Shown here: positions 7,840-16,628 of the stretch, piece after piece
Layout of the letters: the number at the start of each line of letters is the position of its first letter
Position numbering within the stretch: the stretch's first letter is position 1
Assembly (NCBI GenBank): GCA_910588775.1
Contig: CAJURH010000011.1
Coordinates: 1 to 64,000 of the forward strand
DNA length: 64,000 bases
Reading direction: 5' to 3'
From: an uncultured Lachnospiraceae bacterium
GTDB lineage: Bacteria; Bacillota; Clostridia; Lachnospirales; Lachnospiraceae
Position numbers and translations under genes: made by a program
Notes under the pieces: generated by a model
Database searches by the model: none
What the model was told of the DNA's origin: nothing
Seen by the model: the letters and a program-made list of their open reading frames with translations, nothing else

Positions 7840-8988
7840 TTATTTTCCAAATAAATCCGCCGCCTGTTCCATGTTTTTCATTATGGACACGCCGAAAGGA
7901 CAGCGAGTCTCACAGGCGCCGCAGGAGGTGCACTCTCCGGCGTGGTGAGCCAGCAGATTGTAGTGGTCCCGCACGGTTTCGGGGATTTGCCCCTGGGCTT
8001 TGGCCAGGTTTAGAAATTTGGTGACGGAGGCCACGTCGATGGCGACAGGGCAGGGCGCACAGTGGCTGCAGTACATGCAGTGTCCTTTCCAGCTAATGTT
8101 GGGGAAAGTGGCGAGAGCCGGCGCGTAATCTTTCTCTTCTTCGGAGGCGTTCTCATAGGCCGTGCAAGCGGTCAGTTGCTCTACAGAGTGGGATCCGGCA
8201 AGGACGGTGGCGACGCCGGGGCGGGACAGCGCATAGTGGATGCATTGATGGACGGTCAGGGCCTTTCCGGCTGGAGACAGAGAAGCGTCCAGCAAATCGC
8301 CGCCGCCGAATGCCTTCATTACGGTGATTCCCACGCCCAGGCGCTGGCAGGTTTCGTAGAGTTCCTGCCTCTGTGAGTCCATGTTGACCAGGTGGTTCTG
8401 GTAATTCTTCTCATCCCACAAGGCTTCCACGTCTTCACTTGCTGGCTGCAAGTCGTAACAGGGGTTTACGCTGAACATCAATACTTTCACAACGCCGCTT
8501 TTAACCGCTTCCAGCGCCACCTGGGGATTGTGACTGCTCAGTCCGATGTGGCCGATGATTCTCTCTTCTTTCAGTTGCTGCGCGTACTTAAGAACCGGGC
8601 CATGGGCCACCTGTTCCCAGTCTTTTAAGGAATCCACGTAGTGAATCATGCCCACGTCGATATAGTCTGTCTTAAGCTGGGTCAGCATATCTTCCATGCT
8701 CTTTTTCACTTCCTCCATCTTGCGGGTGCGCATGTACTGGCCGTTTTTCCATACGGAACAGATGTGAGACTGGAGAATGAATTTGTCTCTGCGTCCAGCC
8801 AGCGCTTTGCCCACGCTGGAGCGGACCTTTGGGTTAGGGGTGTATAGGTCAAAATAATTGACGCCGTGTTTTTCGGCGGCGTCCAGCAAGTCTTTTGCGC
8901 CGCGGTAAGAATCCTCGGAGAACCCTTCGCAACCCAGGCCGATTTCACTGACTTTTAGTCCTGTATTGCCTAAATCTCGATATCTCAT
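7840..8988 (-). CDS. aldo/keto reductase with C-terminal 2[4Fe-4S] ferredoxin domain
   Basis: 382 residues: an AKR TIM barrel (about 1-285) fused to a ferredoxin-like tail with CMYCSHCAPCP (about 305) and CTSCGACETRCPFG (about 355), enough cysteines for two clusters. The tetrad seen in ordinary AKRs is incomplete: Asp47 is present in NYFDLYTPN, but the Tyr is not at Asp+5 (Pro is there; a Tyr is at +2) and the usual T-K strand reads FILQSHI. The His of MIHYVD is kept. These features belong to a clostridial AKR-ferredoxin group whose substrates are mostly unknown. RBS GGAAGGAG; own promoter upstream; monocistronic. Confidence 0.9.
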   Translation of the reverse strand: MRYRDLGNTGLKVSEIGLGCEGFSEDSYRGAKDLLDAAEKHGVNYFDLYTPNPKVRSSVGKALAGRRDKFILQSHICSVWKNGQYMRTRKMEEVKKSMEDMLTQLKTDYIDVGMIHYVDSLKDWEQVAHGPVLKYAQQLKEERIIGHIGLSSHNPQVALEAVKSGVVKVLMFSVNPCYDLQPASEDVEALWDEKNYQNHLVNMDSQRQELYETCQRLGVGITVMKAFGGGDLLDASLSPAGKALTVHQCIHYALSRPGVATVLAGSHSVEQLTACTAYENASEEEKDYAPALATFPNISWKGHCMYCSHCAPCPVAIDVASVTKFLNLAKAQGQIPETVRDHYNLLAHHAGECTSCGACETRCPFGVSIMKNMEQAADLFGK

Positions 8989-9015
8989 AAATAAACTCCT
9001 TCCCTAATTTTCATA

Positions 9016-9044
9016 ATGGTAGCATTCGCAATGTTTTTTGTCAA
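9016..9044 (-). promoter_or_regulatory. sigma-A promoter of the aldo/keto reductase gene
   Basis: On the minus strand TTGACA (9039-9044), 17-bp spacer, TACCAT (9016-9021), about 28 bp from the start codon. Confidence 0.7.
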
Positions 9045-9168
9045 ATCAGGTTTTGGAATATTTCCTCGAATTGAACAGATTAGAACTATCAAAAAAGTTC
9101 ATTTTCGTGTATAATGACAGAAGAGAGTTCGATTTTTTTGAATTTAATAAACGGAAGGGGGAATTTGA

Positions 9169-10797
9169 ATGAAATTAACCTTTATCGGGGCGACCCATGA
9201 GGTGACTGGAAGCTGTTTTCTGGTGGAGACCAATACCTGTAAGTTTTTGGTTGACTGCGGGATGAAGCAGGGGCCGGATGATTATGAAAACGTGGAGATT
9301 CCGGTGAAGCCTGGGGATATTGACTTTGTGCTTCTGACGCATGCGCACATCGACCATTCCGGCAATTTGCCGGCCATCTATGCCAAAGGGTTCCGGGGAA
9401 ATGTATATGCCACGGAGGCCACCTGTGACCTGTGCGACATTATGCTCCGCGACAGCGCCCATATCCAGATGTTCGAGGCAGAGTGGAGAAACCGGAAGGG
9501 GAAACGTGCGGGCAAGGAGGAATTTGTTCCCGCTTATACATTGGAAGACGCGCTGGGAGTCCTGAAATGTTTCGTGGGCTGTGAGTATGACCAGATTGTG
9601 CATTTGGACCAGAGCGTGCAGGTGCGTTTTGTGGACGCGGGTCATTTACTGGGGTCGTCCAGCATTGAGGTGTGGATCACGGAAGTGACGGACGACCAGA
9701 TGCAGACGGAGAAAATTGTTTTTTCCGGCGATATTGGAAATGTGCGCCAGCCGCTGATTAAAGATCCCACCTATATTGACGAGGCGGATTATGTGGTGAT
9801 GGAGTCCACCTATGGCGACCGCAGCCATGGAGGCCGGATCGATTATGTGAAAGCGCTGGCGGATGTGATTCAGACCACGTTTGACAAAGGTGGGAATGTG
9901 GTGATTCCGTCCTTCGCCGTGGGGCGCACCCAGGAGATGTTATATTTTATCCGGCAAATCAAAGAGGATGGGCTGGTTCATGGCCATGATAATTTCAAGG
10001 TCTATGTGGACAGTCCGCTGGCCGTGGAGGCTACCAGCATATTCGGCGAACATAGGATTGACTGTTACGATGACGATGCGCAGGATTTGATTAACCGTGG
10101 GGTGAATCCCATTGGGTTTACGGGCTTGAAAGTGTCTATTACGGCGGACGACTCCCGGGCTATCAATGAGGTGGAGGAGCCGAAAGTAATCATCTCTGCC
10201 AGCGGCATGTGCGACGCCGGGCGCATCAAGCATCATTTGAAACATAATCTGTGGCGGCGGGAGTCCACGATCCTGTTTGTGGGTTATCAGGCAGTGGGAA
10301 CGCTGGGCCGGGCGCTGGTGGAAGGCGCCACCGCGGTGAAGCTTTTTGGCGAGGAAATCCACGTGCAGGCGAAGATACAGGTGCTGGCCGGGGTCAGCGG
10401 CCATGCGGACCGGGAAGGGCTCATGAAGTGGGCGGGGTCTTTTAGCGCCAAGAAGCCTAAGAGATTCTTCGTGGTGCATGGAGACGATGAGGTGACGGTC
10501 TCTTTTGCCAAACGTCTGGAAGAAGAGCTGGGCTATCAGGCTATGGCGCCTTTTAGTGGAACAGTCTACGATCTGGCGGCTGATAAATGCATTTACCAGG
10601 CCCAGGGAATTCTGGCGCCGAAGAAACCTGTGGTTACGGCTGCCGCTGAGAAAGTCAATAAGATTTACGCAAGGCTTCTGTCTCTGGGTCATAGGCTGAT
10701 GGCCATCATCCAGAAGAACGAAGGCGGCGCCAACAAAGACCTGAAGAAATTTGCCAACGAGATTGAGAAATTGTGCGATAAATGGGATCGGGATTGA
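9169..10797 (+). CDS. MBL-fold metallo-hydrolase with beta-CASP and RMMBL domains
   Basis: 542-residue RNA-processing-type metallohydrolase related to CPSF73. The metal site is visible: THAHIDHSGNLP (about 58-69), DAGHLLGSSS, FSGDIGN and the C-terminal GVSGHADREGL. Between them the beta-CASP domain shows ESTYGDRSH, PSFAVGRTQEML and ISASGMCDAGR. The last about 90 residues (KKPVVTAAAEKVNKIYARLL onward) form a lysine-rich helical extension. A likely role is ribonuclease or RNA processing, not beta-lactam hydrolysis. AAGGGGG RBS; a TATAAT at 9110-9115 with a weak -35 may be the promoter. It is not RNase J, which has a different N-terminus. Confidence 0.87.
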   Translation: MKLTFIGATHEVTGSCFLVETNTCKFLVDCGMKQGPDDYENVEIPVKPGDIDFVLLTHAHIDHSGNLPAIYAKGFRGNVYATEATCDLCDIMLRDSAHIQMFEAEWRNRKGKRAGKEEFVPAYTLEDALGVLKCFVGCEYDQIVHLDQSVQVRFVDAGHLLGSSSIEVWITEVTDDQMQTEKIVFSGDIGNVRQPLIKDPTYIDEADYVVMESTYGDRSHGGRIDYVKALADVIQTTFDKGGNVVIPSFAVGRTQEMLYFIRQIKEDGLVHGHDNFKVYVDSPLAVEATSIFGEHRIDCYDDDAQDLINRGVNPIGFTGLKVSITADDSRAINEVEEPKVIISASGMCDAGRIKHHLKHNLWRRESTILFVGYQAVGTLGRALVEGATAVKLFGEEIHVQAKIQVLAGVSGHADREGLMKWAGSFSAKKPKRFFVVHGDDEVTVSFAKRLEEELGYQAMAPFSGTVYDLAADKCIYQAQGILAPKKPVVTAAAEKVNKIYARLLSLGHRLMAIIQKNEGGANKDLKKFANEIEKLCDKWDRD

Positions 10798-10807
10798 GAT
10801 TATAGGT

Positions 10808-10862
10808 ATTACGAAATGGTTTTCAAATGTCATGGGCTTGGGCAAAATAGGCGTTTTGCAAT
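10808..10862. repeat. short intergenic repeat-like element, copy 2
   Basis: ATTACGAAAT (10808-10817) opposite GCGTTTTGCAAT (10851-10862), imperfect terminal inverted repeats about 55 bp apart. Ends match the copy at 30966-31036. Confidence 0.45.
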
Positions 10863-10951
10863 GAGCTGGTGAGATTAAGATAAAAGAACGATATAGATAA
10901 ATATGCCGCAGATGCAAAAGGCAAGAGCGGCATACGTACGATGAAACGATT

Positions 10952-11194
10952 CTATGAGAGAGCGGCTTTCAGCGCCCTGGCCAGCTGGTCGGGGCAGGAA
11001 GTGCCGCGTCCGCCGCAGTTGGTGCCCTCCAGCCGGGCGATTACATCTTGGGCCTCCATGCCCTCCACCAGTTTTGCGATTCCCTGGGTGTTGCCATGGC
11101 ATCCCCCGGTGAATTTCACGTGGCGGACTTTTCCGTCCTCAATGTCGAAGGCGATGGACTGGGAACAGACGCCCTTGGTTTTGTATGTATACAT
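10952..11194 (-). CDS. TSCPD domain protein (TIGR03905-type)
   Basis: Small conserved protein, about 80 residues, ending in the diagnostic GTSCPDQLA region. Four cysteines (CSQ, GGCHG, NCGG, SCPD) suggest a metal or cofactor site, but the function of the family is unknown. An upstream in-frame ATG at 11207-11209 abuts the previous stop codon, but GGAGGAAAG sits between it and the ATG at 11192-11194, so the downstream ATG is chosen. It is the second gene of a two-gene unit with the PPOX-like flavoprotein. Confidence 0.88.
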   Translation of the reverse strand: MYTYKTKGVCSQSIAFDIEDGKVRHVKFTGGCHGNTQGIAKLVEGMEAQDVIARLEGTNCGGRGTSCPDQLARALKAALS

Positions 11195-11209
11195 GGGTCT
11201 TTCCTCCAT

Positions 11210-11602
11210 TTAGATGGGCGTTCCTTCCCCCATAATCTGAATGACAACGGCTTTCGCGTCTTCCAGATGGAACATCATCAGCTTGTGTCCAGTCTCTTCC
11301 GCGTACATAGGTTTTAAGTTGGGCATAGCGTCCAAAAGCGCGGCGGCGTATTTGGGATCTGTCTCAAACACGGCCTTTCCGGTATAGCGCAGCCACTGTC
11401 CATCAGGCTTGCAGGCGGCGATTTCCACAAGGGGGTTGGCGGTCATCTGCTTGTACACATCTTTGAAATCGCCCACGCCAAACAGGACTTTTCCGTCCAT
11501 TTCCAAATGTGCGCCCAGAGGACGCAGTTTCGGCTGGCCGCCGTCTTCGGTTGCCAGAAAGAATACGCCGGCTTCTGTCAGAAAATCATTTAATTTGCTC
11601 AT
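11210..11602 (-). CDS. pyridoxamine 5'-phosphate oxidase family (FMN split-barrel) protein
   Basis: 130 residues of the PPOX-like FMN-binding split barrel: VFFLATEDGGQPKLRPLGAH at the N-terminus, then KVLFGVGDFKDVYKQM and NPLVEIAACKPDGQWLRYTG. Proteins of this size are usually flavin reductases, flavin-binding or nitro-reducing proteins rather than true PdxH. RBS AAAGGAG. It is the first gene of a minus-strand pair and is divergent from an HxlR regulator, with a perfect palindrome between them, so redox or electrophile control is a reasonable inference. Confidence 0.88.
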   Translation of the reverse strand: MSKLNDFLTEAGVFFLATEDGGQPKLRPLGAHLEMDGKVLFGVGDFKDVYKQMTANPLVEIAACKPDGQWLRYTGKAVFETDPKYAAALLDAMPNLKPMYAEETGHKLMMFHLEDAKAVVIQIMGEGTPI

Positions 11603-11647
11603 ACTTTGTCAAGCTCCTTTCACCTCAATAAGAATTATGATAAAATA

Positions 11648-11675
11648 AGTATACTATATCTGAGAGCCGAATCAA
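11648..11675 (-). promoter_or_regulatory. sigma-A promoter of PPOX-TSCPD unit
   Basis: Minus strand TTGATT (11670-11675), 16-bp spacer, TATACT (11648-11653). Confidence 0.7.
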
Positions 11676-11696
11676 GTAGAAAAATTAATTTAACCA

Positions 11697-11714
11697 GGTA
11701 AGAAAGTTCTTACC
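11697..11714. promoter_or_regulatory. candidate HxlR operator palindrome
   Basis: GGTAAGAAAGTTCTTACC: perfect 8-bp inverted repeat around AG, 21 bp upstream of the minus-strand -35 box and inside the divergent hxlR/PPOX intergenic region. Confidence 0.65.
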
Positions 11715-11837
11715 ATACATCTATAGATAATTGTGAAACTGCTGTCAGGCGTCACGAACTTGGTTAAAATAAACAAGCTCTGGCTATGACTAGATGTTTT
11801 GCGATTACCTAACTATATATCAAACAGGGAGAGGAAA

Positions 11838-12305
11838 ATGGGGAATCGCAAAGACGGGGAAGTTGCATATGAACTGGAAAACGCCGCGCGGCAGGAAGCT
11901 TCGGGCACAGACGGGGATGAAAACGGCCGTGAAAACTGCCGGATACACCAGGCGCTTCTGGATTCGGAAGACGCCAGAATGTCTGAGAAAATGTGCCGCT
12001 GCCCGGTGTTCTGTCCGGTGGATAATGCCATGGATATTTTCAGCGGAAAATGGACGGTGAAAACGCTCTATACCTTGTTTGTGTTCGGTCGGATGCGGTT
12101 CGGCCAGCTGCAAAAAAGTATCGAGGGAATTTCAAAGCCAATGCTGTCATCCACGCTGAAGCTTTTGGAAGAGCGTGGGCTGGTGGTTCGTGAACAGTAC
12201 AACGAAGTGCCGCCTCATGTAGAGTATTCCCTGACGGAGGGCGGGGAGGCCATGAAATCCGTTTTCGTGGAAATTGCCCGCTGGAGCAGTAAATATTTAA
12301 AATAA
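11838..12305 (+). CDS. HxlR family transcriptional regulator
   Basis: 155-residue winged-helix regulator. The core begins at CPVDNAMDIFSGKWTVKTLY (about residue 56) with the recognition helix region FGQLQKSIEGISKPMLSSTL and the wing GLVVREQYNEVPPHVEYSLT. The about 50-residue polar N-terminal extension ends in MCRCPVFCPV, four cysteines close to the HTH; HxlR proteins often use such cysteines as redox or electrophile sensors. The ATG at 11838 follows GGGAGAGG; an ATG 39 bp upstream has no RBS. Divergent from the PPOX-TSCPD unit, its likely target. Confidence 0.9.
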   Translation: MGNRKDGEVAYELENAARQEASGTDGDENGRENCRIHQALLDSEDARMSEKMCRCPVFCPVDNAMDIFSGKWTVKTLYTLFVFGRMRFGQLQKSIEGISKPMLSSTLKLLEERGLVVREQYNEVPPHVEYSLTEGGEAMKSVFVEIARWSSKYLK

Positions 12306-12328
12306 CTTTTGGGAGCGGCTCAATATAT

Positions 12329-12357
12329 TCGACATTGGACCTTATTTGTGGTATAAT
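12329..12357 (+). promoter_or_regulatory. promoter of the Ig-like protein gene
   Basis: TCGACA (12329-12334), 17-bp spacer, TATAAT (12352-12357) with extended TGG immediately before the -10. Confidence 0.8.
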
Positions 12358-12387
12358 GTAGAAAATGAAAAGAAAGGAATGAAAAAA

Positions 12388-13464
12388 ATGAAAAAGAAAA
12401 AATTAATCGCGGCAATGCTTACTTTAATGCTGCTGTTGGCTACGGCGCAGAACGCATTTGCCAGCATCACGCTGGACGCCGGCCCGGCTAGCGTCATGTA
12501 CGCAGCGAACACGTATCAGGTTCCGCTTTACGTAAAAGCCGGGAAAACCATACGGGCCTATATGACCAAAGGCAAGAGAGCGAAGTTTATCGCGCCAATC
12601 TATAGAGGCACAAAATGGAAAATAAGCAATAAGAAGATTCTCTCTGTGAACAAGAAATCCGGACTCATCAAAGCCAAGGCCAAAGGAACCGCCACAATTC
12701 GGATGACTTATGGGAAGAGAACCTATGCCTGTAAAATCACGGTGGAGACGCCCAGCATCAGCAAGAAGGCCATTACCATCAAACAGGGTCAGACATACCA
12801 ACTGAAGATGAAAGGAACCAAGCAGAAATTTTCCTGGTACAGCACAGGCGCCAAAGCTTCGGTGAGCGCCAAGGGAAAAGTGAAGGGGTTGTATGTGGGA
12901 GTTACGTACATAAAAGCCAGAACGACCCAGGGTGAAGAGTATAAGTGCAAAGTAACTGTGAAAAGCTGCATCAATCCCAAGGCGCCCGGCGGCGTGTACA
13001 ATCCACTGCCAGGCCGCAGTGAGACGGAGTTTGCCATCAAACAGTATAATGGGACGAAGAAATACAGATTAAAGCTGCTGGAGGTTGTGGACGGCGCCAG
13101 GGCCAACGCGCTGGTGAACGAAGAGAACAGATACAATGCGAAACCATCCGCCAACGAGAGATGGGTTCTGTATCATATTAATTTGAGATACATAGCGGGA
13201 AGCGGACAGATGAGCGGGTCCGATGCGATAAGCCGTTATGACTTATTCAATGAAAAGGGAACTCTTGGGATGAATACCTGTGAAACGGCCACGTTGGGCA
13301 AAAATCTGAAACCGCCGTATAGCTACATGCTTTATCCAGGCGGCCAGTGTGATTTCTGGTATGGCATTCTGTTGCCGAAAAATGTGAAATACACAACGCT
13401 GCGGACGGAGCTTGGCTGGGATGATTATGGCAATCGGTTGGAGAAGTGGATTCGATTAAATTGA
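12388..13464 (+). CDS. secreted protein with bacterial Ig-like (BIG2-type) domains
   Basis: 358 residues. N-terminal signal peptide: a KKKK patch, hydrophobic LIAAMLTLMLLLATA and an AFA cleavage site near residue 25. Two BIG2-like repeats follow: one with WKISNKKILSVNKKSGLIKA and KGTATIRMTY, a second, shorter one with FSWYSTGAKASVSAKGKVKG. The C-terminal about 140 residues (from FAIKQYNGTKKY) form a separate beta-rich domain, perhaps DUF4352/telokin-like. ATG 12388 has AAAGGA at good spacing; upstream in-frame ATGs do not. No LPXTG or transmembrane anchor is seen, so it is probably released or bound non-covalently. Own promoter and terminator. Confidence 0.85.
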   Translation: MKKKKLIAAMLTLMLLLATAQNAFASITLDAGPASVMYAANTYQVPLYVKAGKTIRAYMTKGKRAKFIAPIYRGTKWKISNKKILSVNKKSGLIKAKAKGTATIRMTYGKRTYACKITVETPSISKKAITIKQGQTYQLKMKGTKQKFSWYSTGAKASVSAKGKVKGLYVGVTYIKARTTQGEEYKCKVTVKSCINPKAPGGVYNPLPGRSETEFAIKQYNGTKKYRLKLLEVVDGARANALVNEENRYNAKPSANERWVLYHINLRYIAGSGQMSGSDAISRYDLFNEKGTLGMNTCETATLGKNLKPPYSYMLYPGGQCDFWYGILLPKNVKYTTLRTELGWDDYGNRLEKWIRLN

Positions 13465-13488
13465 TAAAATGTGAATAAATATTTTGAG

Positions 13489-13526
13489 AAGAGCTGCTGG
13501 CATGATCCGGCAGTTCTTTGTTTTCT
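13489..13526 (+). terminator. rho-independent terminator
   Basis: AAGAGCTGCTGG/CCGGCAGTTCTT, 12-bp stem with G-T wobbles and a 6-nt loop, followed by TTGTTTTC. Confidence 0.75.
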
Positions 13527-13693
13527 AAAAAACATATCTTGAAATGTCTGAATTATGCGGTCTGTCTGGCGGCGGACTTTTAAAGTTAATTTTCCTCTGC
13601 ATTTAATATCAGTAATTATTTATATAAAATGTATATATTTTGTGAATTTTTGTAAAAAATATGTGTTTGTCATATATTTATACCGAATGCGTA

Positions 13694-13722
13694 TTGACTT
13701 TCGAAAGCGTATAGGGTATTAT
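13694..13722 (+). promoter_or_regulatory. sigma-A promoter of MttB1-MFS-BCCT operon
   Basis: TTGACT (13694-13699), 17-bp spacer, TATTAT (13717-13722). The expected start falls at about 13729, just in front of the first operator. Confidence 0.82.
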
Positions 13723-13733
13723 AACAGTACAAA

Positions 13734-13748
13734 GATAACGCGTTAACC
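13734..13748. promoter_or_regulatory. cluster operator O1
   Basis: GATAACGCGTTAACC, containing the perfect palindrome TAACGCGTTA (13736-13745). Its reverse complement fits GGTTAACGYGTTATC shared with three other sites. It covers about +5 to +20 of the transcript, a repressor position. Confidence 0.75.
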
Positions 13749-13864
13749 TAACGATTTGGCTTTAATAGTTTAGCACTCATATAGAAAAATATCATATAAA
13801 CAATATATTAAATGGCGAATATAGCACAACGCTCACGCGAACAGATGGTTTATTTCACATATTG

Positions 13865-13878
13865 GGTTAACGTGTTAA
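13865..13878. promoter_or_regulatory. cluster operator O2
   Basis: GGTTAACGTGTTAA, same motif as O1 and O3, 131 bp downstream of O1 and 43 bp before the MttB1 start; spacing allows looping or a roadblock. Confidence 0.7.
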
Positions 13879-13921
13879 ATAAAAGGCGAATTGTGGTGCA
13901 ATGAGAAGGAAGGAGCGAAAG

Positions 13922-15343
13922 ATGAAGACAGTCAATACACAGAAAATTCATGAAGCGTCCATGAGAATTTTAAACGATACGGGAATGAAATTTCATCATC
14001 CGGATGCGGTTCGGGTTTTAAAAGAAAATGGAGTTTCAATGGAGGGGAATGTAGCTCATTTTACAGAAGAGAATATTTTAAAATGGATAAAGAAAGCGCC
14101 TACCTGCGTTGAATTAAAGGCGCAGAATCCGAAATATAATGTGAAAATCGGAGGGAGACAGGTGTTGAATGCTCCGGCGGCGGGAGCGACACAGATGATG
14201 GACAAGGACGGCGCTCTAAGGCCCGCGCAGCTTGAGGATTTTATTAAAATGCTGATGTTGTATGAACAAAATGAAAATTATTCCATTAATGGTGGGATTC
14301 CCTGTCAGCCGGAAAAGGTTCCGGAAGAGTGGTCTACACTTATCTTGTATTATGTGGCGCTGTGTCACAGCGATAAGGCAATCTGGTGTGGGACTGGCAA
14401 TTATGAACAGATGGAAGCGGTGATTCAAATGTGCTGCGCCCGCTATGGCCTATCGCCGGAAGAGCTGAAAAACGATCCGCGTTTATTTTCCATTATAAAT
14501 ACAAATACGCCCTTACAGCTTGATGTCAATATGACGGAAACGTTGTTCACCGTACTGAAATACCGGCAACCGGTTAGCGTGACGGCGGCAGCTATGTCGG
14601 GAACCACGGCGCCGATTACCTTGGCTGGAACCATTGCGATGGTGAATGCAGAGGTTATCGCCGGGATTGCGTTGTCTCAGATGTACGCGCCGGGTGCTCC
14701 TGTTGTCTACGGCTCACAGTCCTCCAACGCGGATATGGCTACATGCGCCATGGCCATCGGTTCTCCGGAGGGAGCGCTTTGCTATAAATACTGTGCGGAA
14801 ATGGCCCGGTTTTATGGTATACCCAGCCGTGCGGGTGGAGCGCTGACGGATGCCAAGGCTGTGAACGCGCAGGCGGGCTATGAATCAATGCTTACATATC
14901 ATGCCTGTCACCAAAACGGCGTGAATATGATTTTCCAGTCGGCGGGCATTATGGAAAGCTATCTGGCGGCATCATTTGAAAAAATGATTGTCGACTTCGA
15001 GATCATAGACGCTGTGAACAGATACGACAGGGAGCTTGAAATAAACGAAGAGACGATTCCGGAGGAGTTGATACGGGAAGTTGGGCCTGGCGGACAGTAT
15101 TTATTAGAAGAGCATACTTTTGAATATTGTAAAAAAGAGCCTATGCTTCCGAATATCAGTGTGCGGGGAGAGAAGCCGGATGCGGCTAAAGCGTTTGATC
15201 GGAATATAGAGAATCGCATGAATGAGCTGCTTATAAACTACCGTCGGCCTGAGATTGGGGCGGATGCTTTGGGGCGGATGCGCAAGATTCTGCTGGATAA
15301 GGGAATCGAGGCTTCTTATATAGATATGTTGGATCGGTTATAA
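13922..15343 (+). CDS. MttB-superfamily (Pyl-less) methyltransferase 1
   Basis: 473 residues, same fold family as trimethylamine:corrinoid methyltransferase MttB. Segments such as NAPAAGATQMMDKDGALRPA, SVTAAAMSGTTAPITLAGTI and QMYAPGAPVVYGSQSSNAD are family-typical. The reading frame is open throughout with no in-frame TAG, so it is one of the non-pyrrolysine members; characterised relatives demethylate glycine betaine, proline betaine or carnitine. The C-terminal motif is divergent (EEHTFEYCKKEPMLP instead of HTxxxxRxExWxP). ATG 13922 is preceded by AAGGAAGGAG. First gene of an operon with MFS and BCCT transporters. A corrinoid partner is not encoded nearby, so its acceptor is unknown. Confidence 0.85.
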   Translation: MKTVNTQKIHEASMRILNDTGMKFHHPDAVRVLKENGVSMEGNVAHFTEENILKWIKKAPTCVELKAQNPKYNVKIGGRQVLNAPAAGATQMMDKDGALRPAQLEDFIKMLMLYEQNENYSINGGIPCQPEKVPEEWSTLILYYVALCHSDKAIWCGTGNYEQMEAVIQMCCARYGLSPEELKNDPRLFSIINTNTPLQLDVNMTETLFTVLKYRQPVSVTAAAMSGTTAPITLAGTIAMVNAEVIAGIALSQMYAPGAPVVYGSQSSNADMATCAMAIGSPEGALCYKYCAEMARFYGIPSRAGGALTDAKAVNAQAGYESMLTYHACHQNGVNMIFQSAGIMESYLAASFEKMIVDFEIIDAVNRYDRELEINEETIPEELIREVGPGGQYLLEEHTFEYCKKEPMLPNISVRGEKPDAAKAFDRNIENRMNELLINYRRPEIGADALGRMRKILLDKGIEASYIDMLDRL

Positions 15344-15362
15344 TCGGAAAGGACGGGGGCAA

Positions 15363-16628
15363 ATGAAATCAAAATTTAGCGTACAGACATATGTGGGAAT
15401 TGTGTTGTTAAGCTTGAGCGGCGCGGCTATCTATCTTCTTCCTTATTTAAGGTGGTCGTATTACGATGCGCTGATGGAGGCGTCCGGACTGAATAACACT
15501 CAGTTTGGGGTGACGATGAGTGTTTTTGGCGTGCTGGCCATGATTTTCTACCCGGTGGGTGGACTGGCTGCAGACCGGTTTTCGGCGAAAAAGCTGCTGA
15601 GCATTGCTGTCATTGGATCGGGCATTCTGGGAGTCTGGTATTCTACTTTTCCCAGTTATATGGCGCAGGTAGTTATTTATGCCGGCTGGGGCGTTCTGTC
15701 CACGCTGACATTCTGGGCGGCGATGATGAAAGCTACCCGGCAGCTGGGCAGCAGCGATGAACAGGGTAGGCTATTCGGGCTTGTGGAAGGCGGAAGAGGA
15801 GTTTTGTCAACCATCGTGTCCTTCGCGGCGTTGTTTGCTTTCAGTAAGATGGGAGAGGGACTGGGCGGTCTCAAAGGCATTATTGTTGCCATGTCTGTGG
15901 TCAACATAGTCACAGGGATTCTGATTTTCTTTTTCCTGAAGGAAGGGCAGAGGGAAGATGTGAAAGAGGAAGGGCAGAAGAAGCTGCAGCTGTCGGATAT
16001 CGTAAGAATTTTGAAAATGCCTGCCATTTGGCTGATTTCCCTGATTATTATCTGCTGTTATAGCGTGTATCTTGGGAGCACTTATCTGACCCCGTATTTT
16101 ACCAATGTTATCGGAGCCACAGCGTCTTTCGCCGCGCTTTTGTCTATAATGAGAACTTATGTTCTACAGTTTTTAGGTGCACCTACCGGGGGTATGCTGG
16201 CGGATAAGATTGGGTCCATTACAAAAGTGATTAACGGTTGTTACGTGGTGATGATTGCGGCTCTGGTTCTGATTATTTTGCTGCCGTCAACCAAAGGCGC
16301 CATGATTCCGTTGATTATTGTGTTGCTGGCGCTCTGCGGAGGGATCTTTGCCATGCGGGGGATTTATTTCGCCACCATTGACGAGGTGGACATCCCCATA
16401 CATGTGACGGGCACGGCAGTGGGAATTGTATCCATCATCGGATTCATGCCCGATGTTTTCATAAGCGCTCTGTGCGGAAAGTTCCTGGACGTCTTTGAGG
16501 GGGCGGCCGGATACCGCGCGATTTTCATTATGATGCTTGCGTTTGCGGTGGTTGGACTGATTTCGACTATGTTGCTGTTGAAGCTCAACAAAAGAGGTAG
16601 GGCGAATGAAAGGACAGAAAATAAATAA
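15363..16628 (+). CDS. MFS transporter
   Basis: 421 residues with about 12 hydrophobic segments. The MFS motif A region is seen as GGLAADRFSAKKLL after helix 2, and a central polar loop (KEGQREDVKEEGQKKLQ, about 195-212) splits two six-helix halves. RBS AAAGGACGGGGG. It lies 19 bp after MttB1 and overlaps the BCCT gene start by 23 bp, so translation is coupled. Substrate unknown; context suggests uptake of a methylated amine or export of its demethylated product. Confidence 0.88.
   Translation: MKSKFSVQTYVGIVLLSLSGAAIYLLPYLRWSYYDALMEASGLNNTQFGVTMSVFGVLAMIFYPVGGLAADRFSAKKLLSIAVIGSGILGVWYSTFPSYMAQVVIYAGWGVLSTLTFWAAMMKATRQLGSSDEQGRLFGLVEGGRGVLSTIVSFAALFAFSKMGEGLGGLKGIIVAMSVVNIVTGILIFFFLKEGQREDVKEEGQKKLQLSDIVRILKMPAIWLISLIIICCYSVYLGSTYLTPYFTNVIGATASFAALLSIMRTYVLQFLGAPTGGMLADKIGSITKVINGCYVVMIAALVLIILLPSTKGAMIPLIIVLLALCGGIFAMRGIYFATIDEVDIPIHVTGTAVGIVSIIGFMPDVFISALCGKFLDVFEGAAGYRAIFIMMLAFAVVGLISTMLLLKLNKRGRANERTENK

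Larger units (their letters stand above)
13527..13921 (+). other. AT-rich control region upstream of the methyltransferase operon
   Basis: About 395 bp without a credible gene. It contains one strong promoter (13694-13722), two copies of the cluster operator (13734-13748 and 13865-13878) and the AAGGAAGGAG RBS of the first gene. The stretch between the operators is strongly AT-rich and otherwise featureless. Confidence 0.7.
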
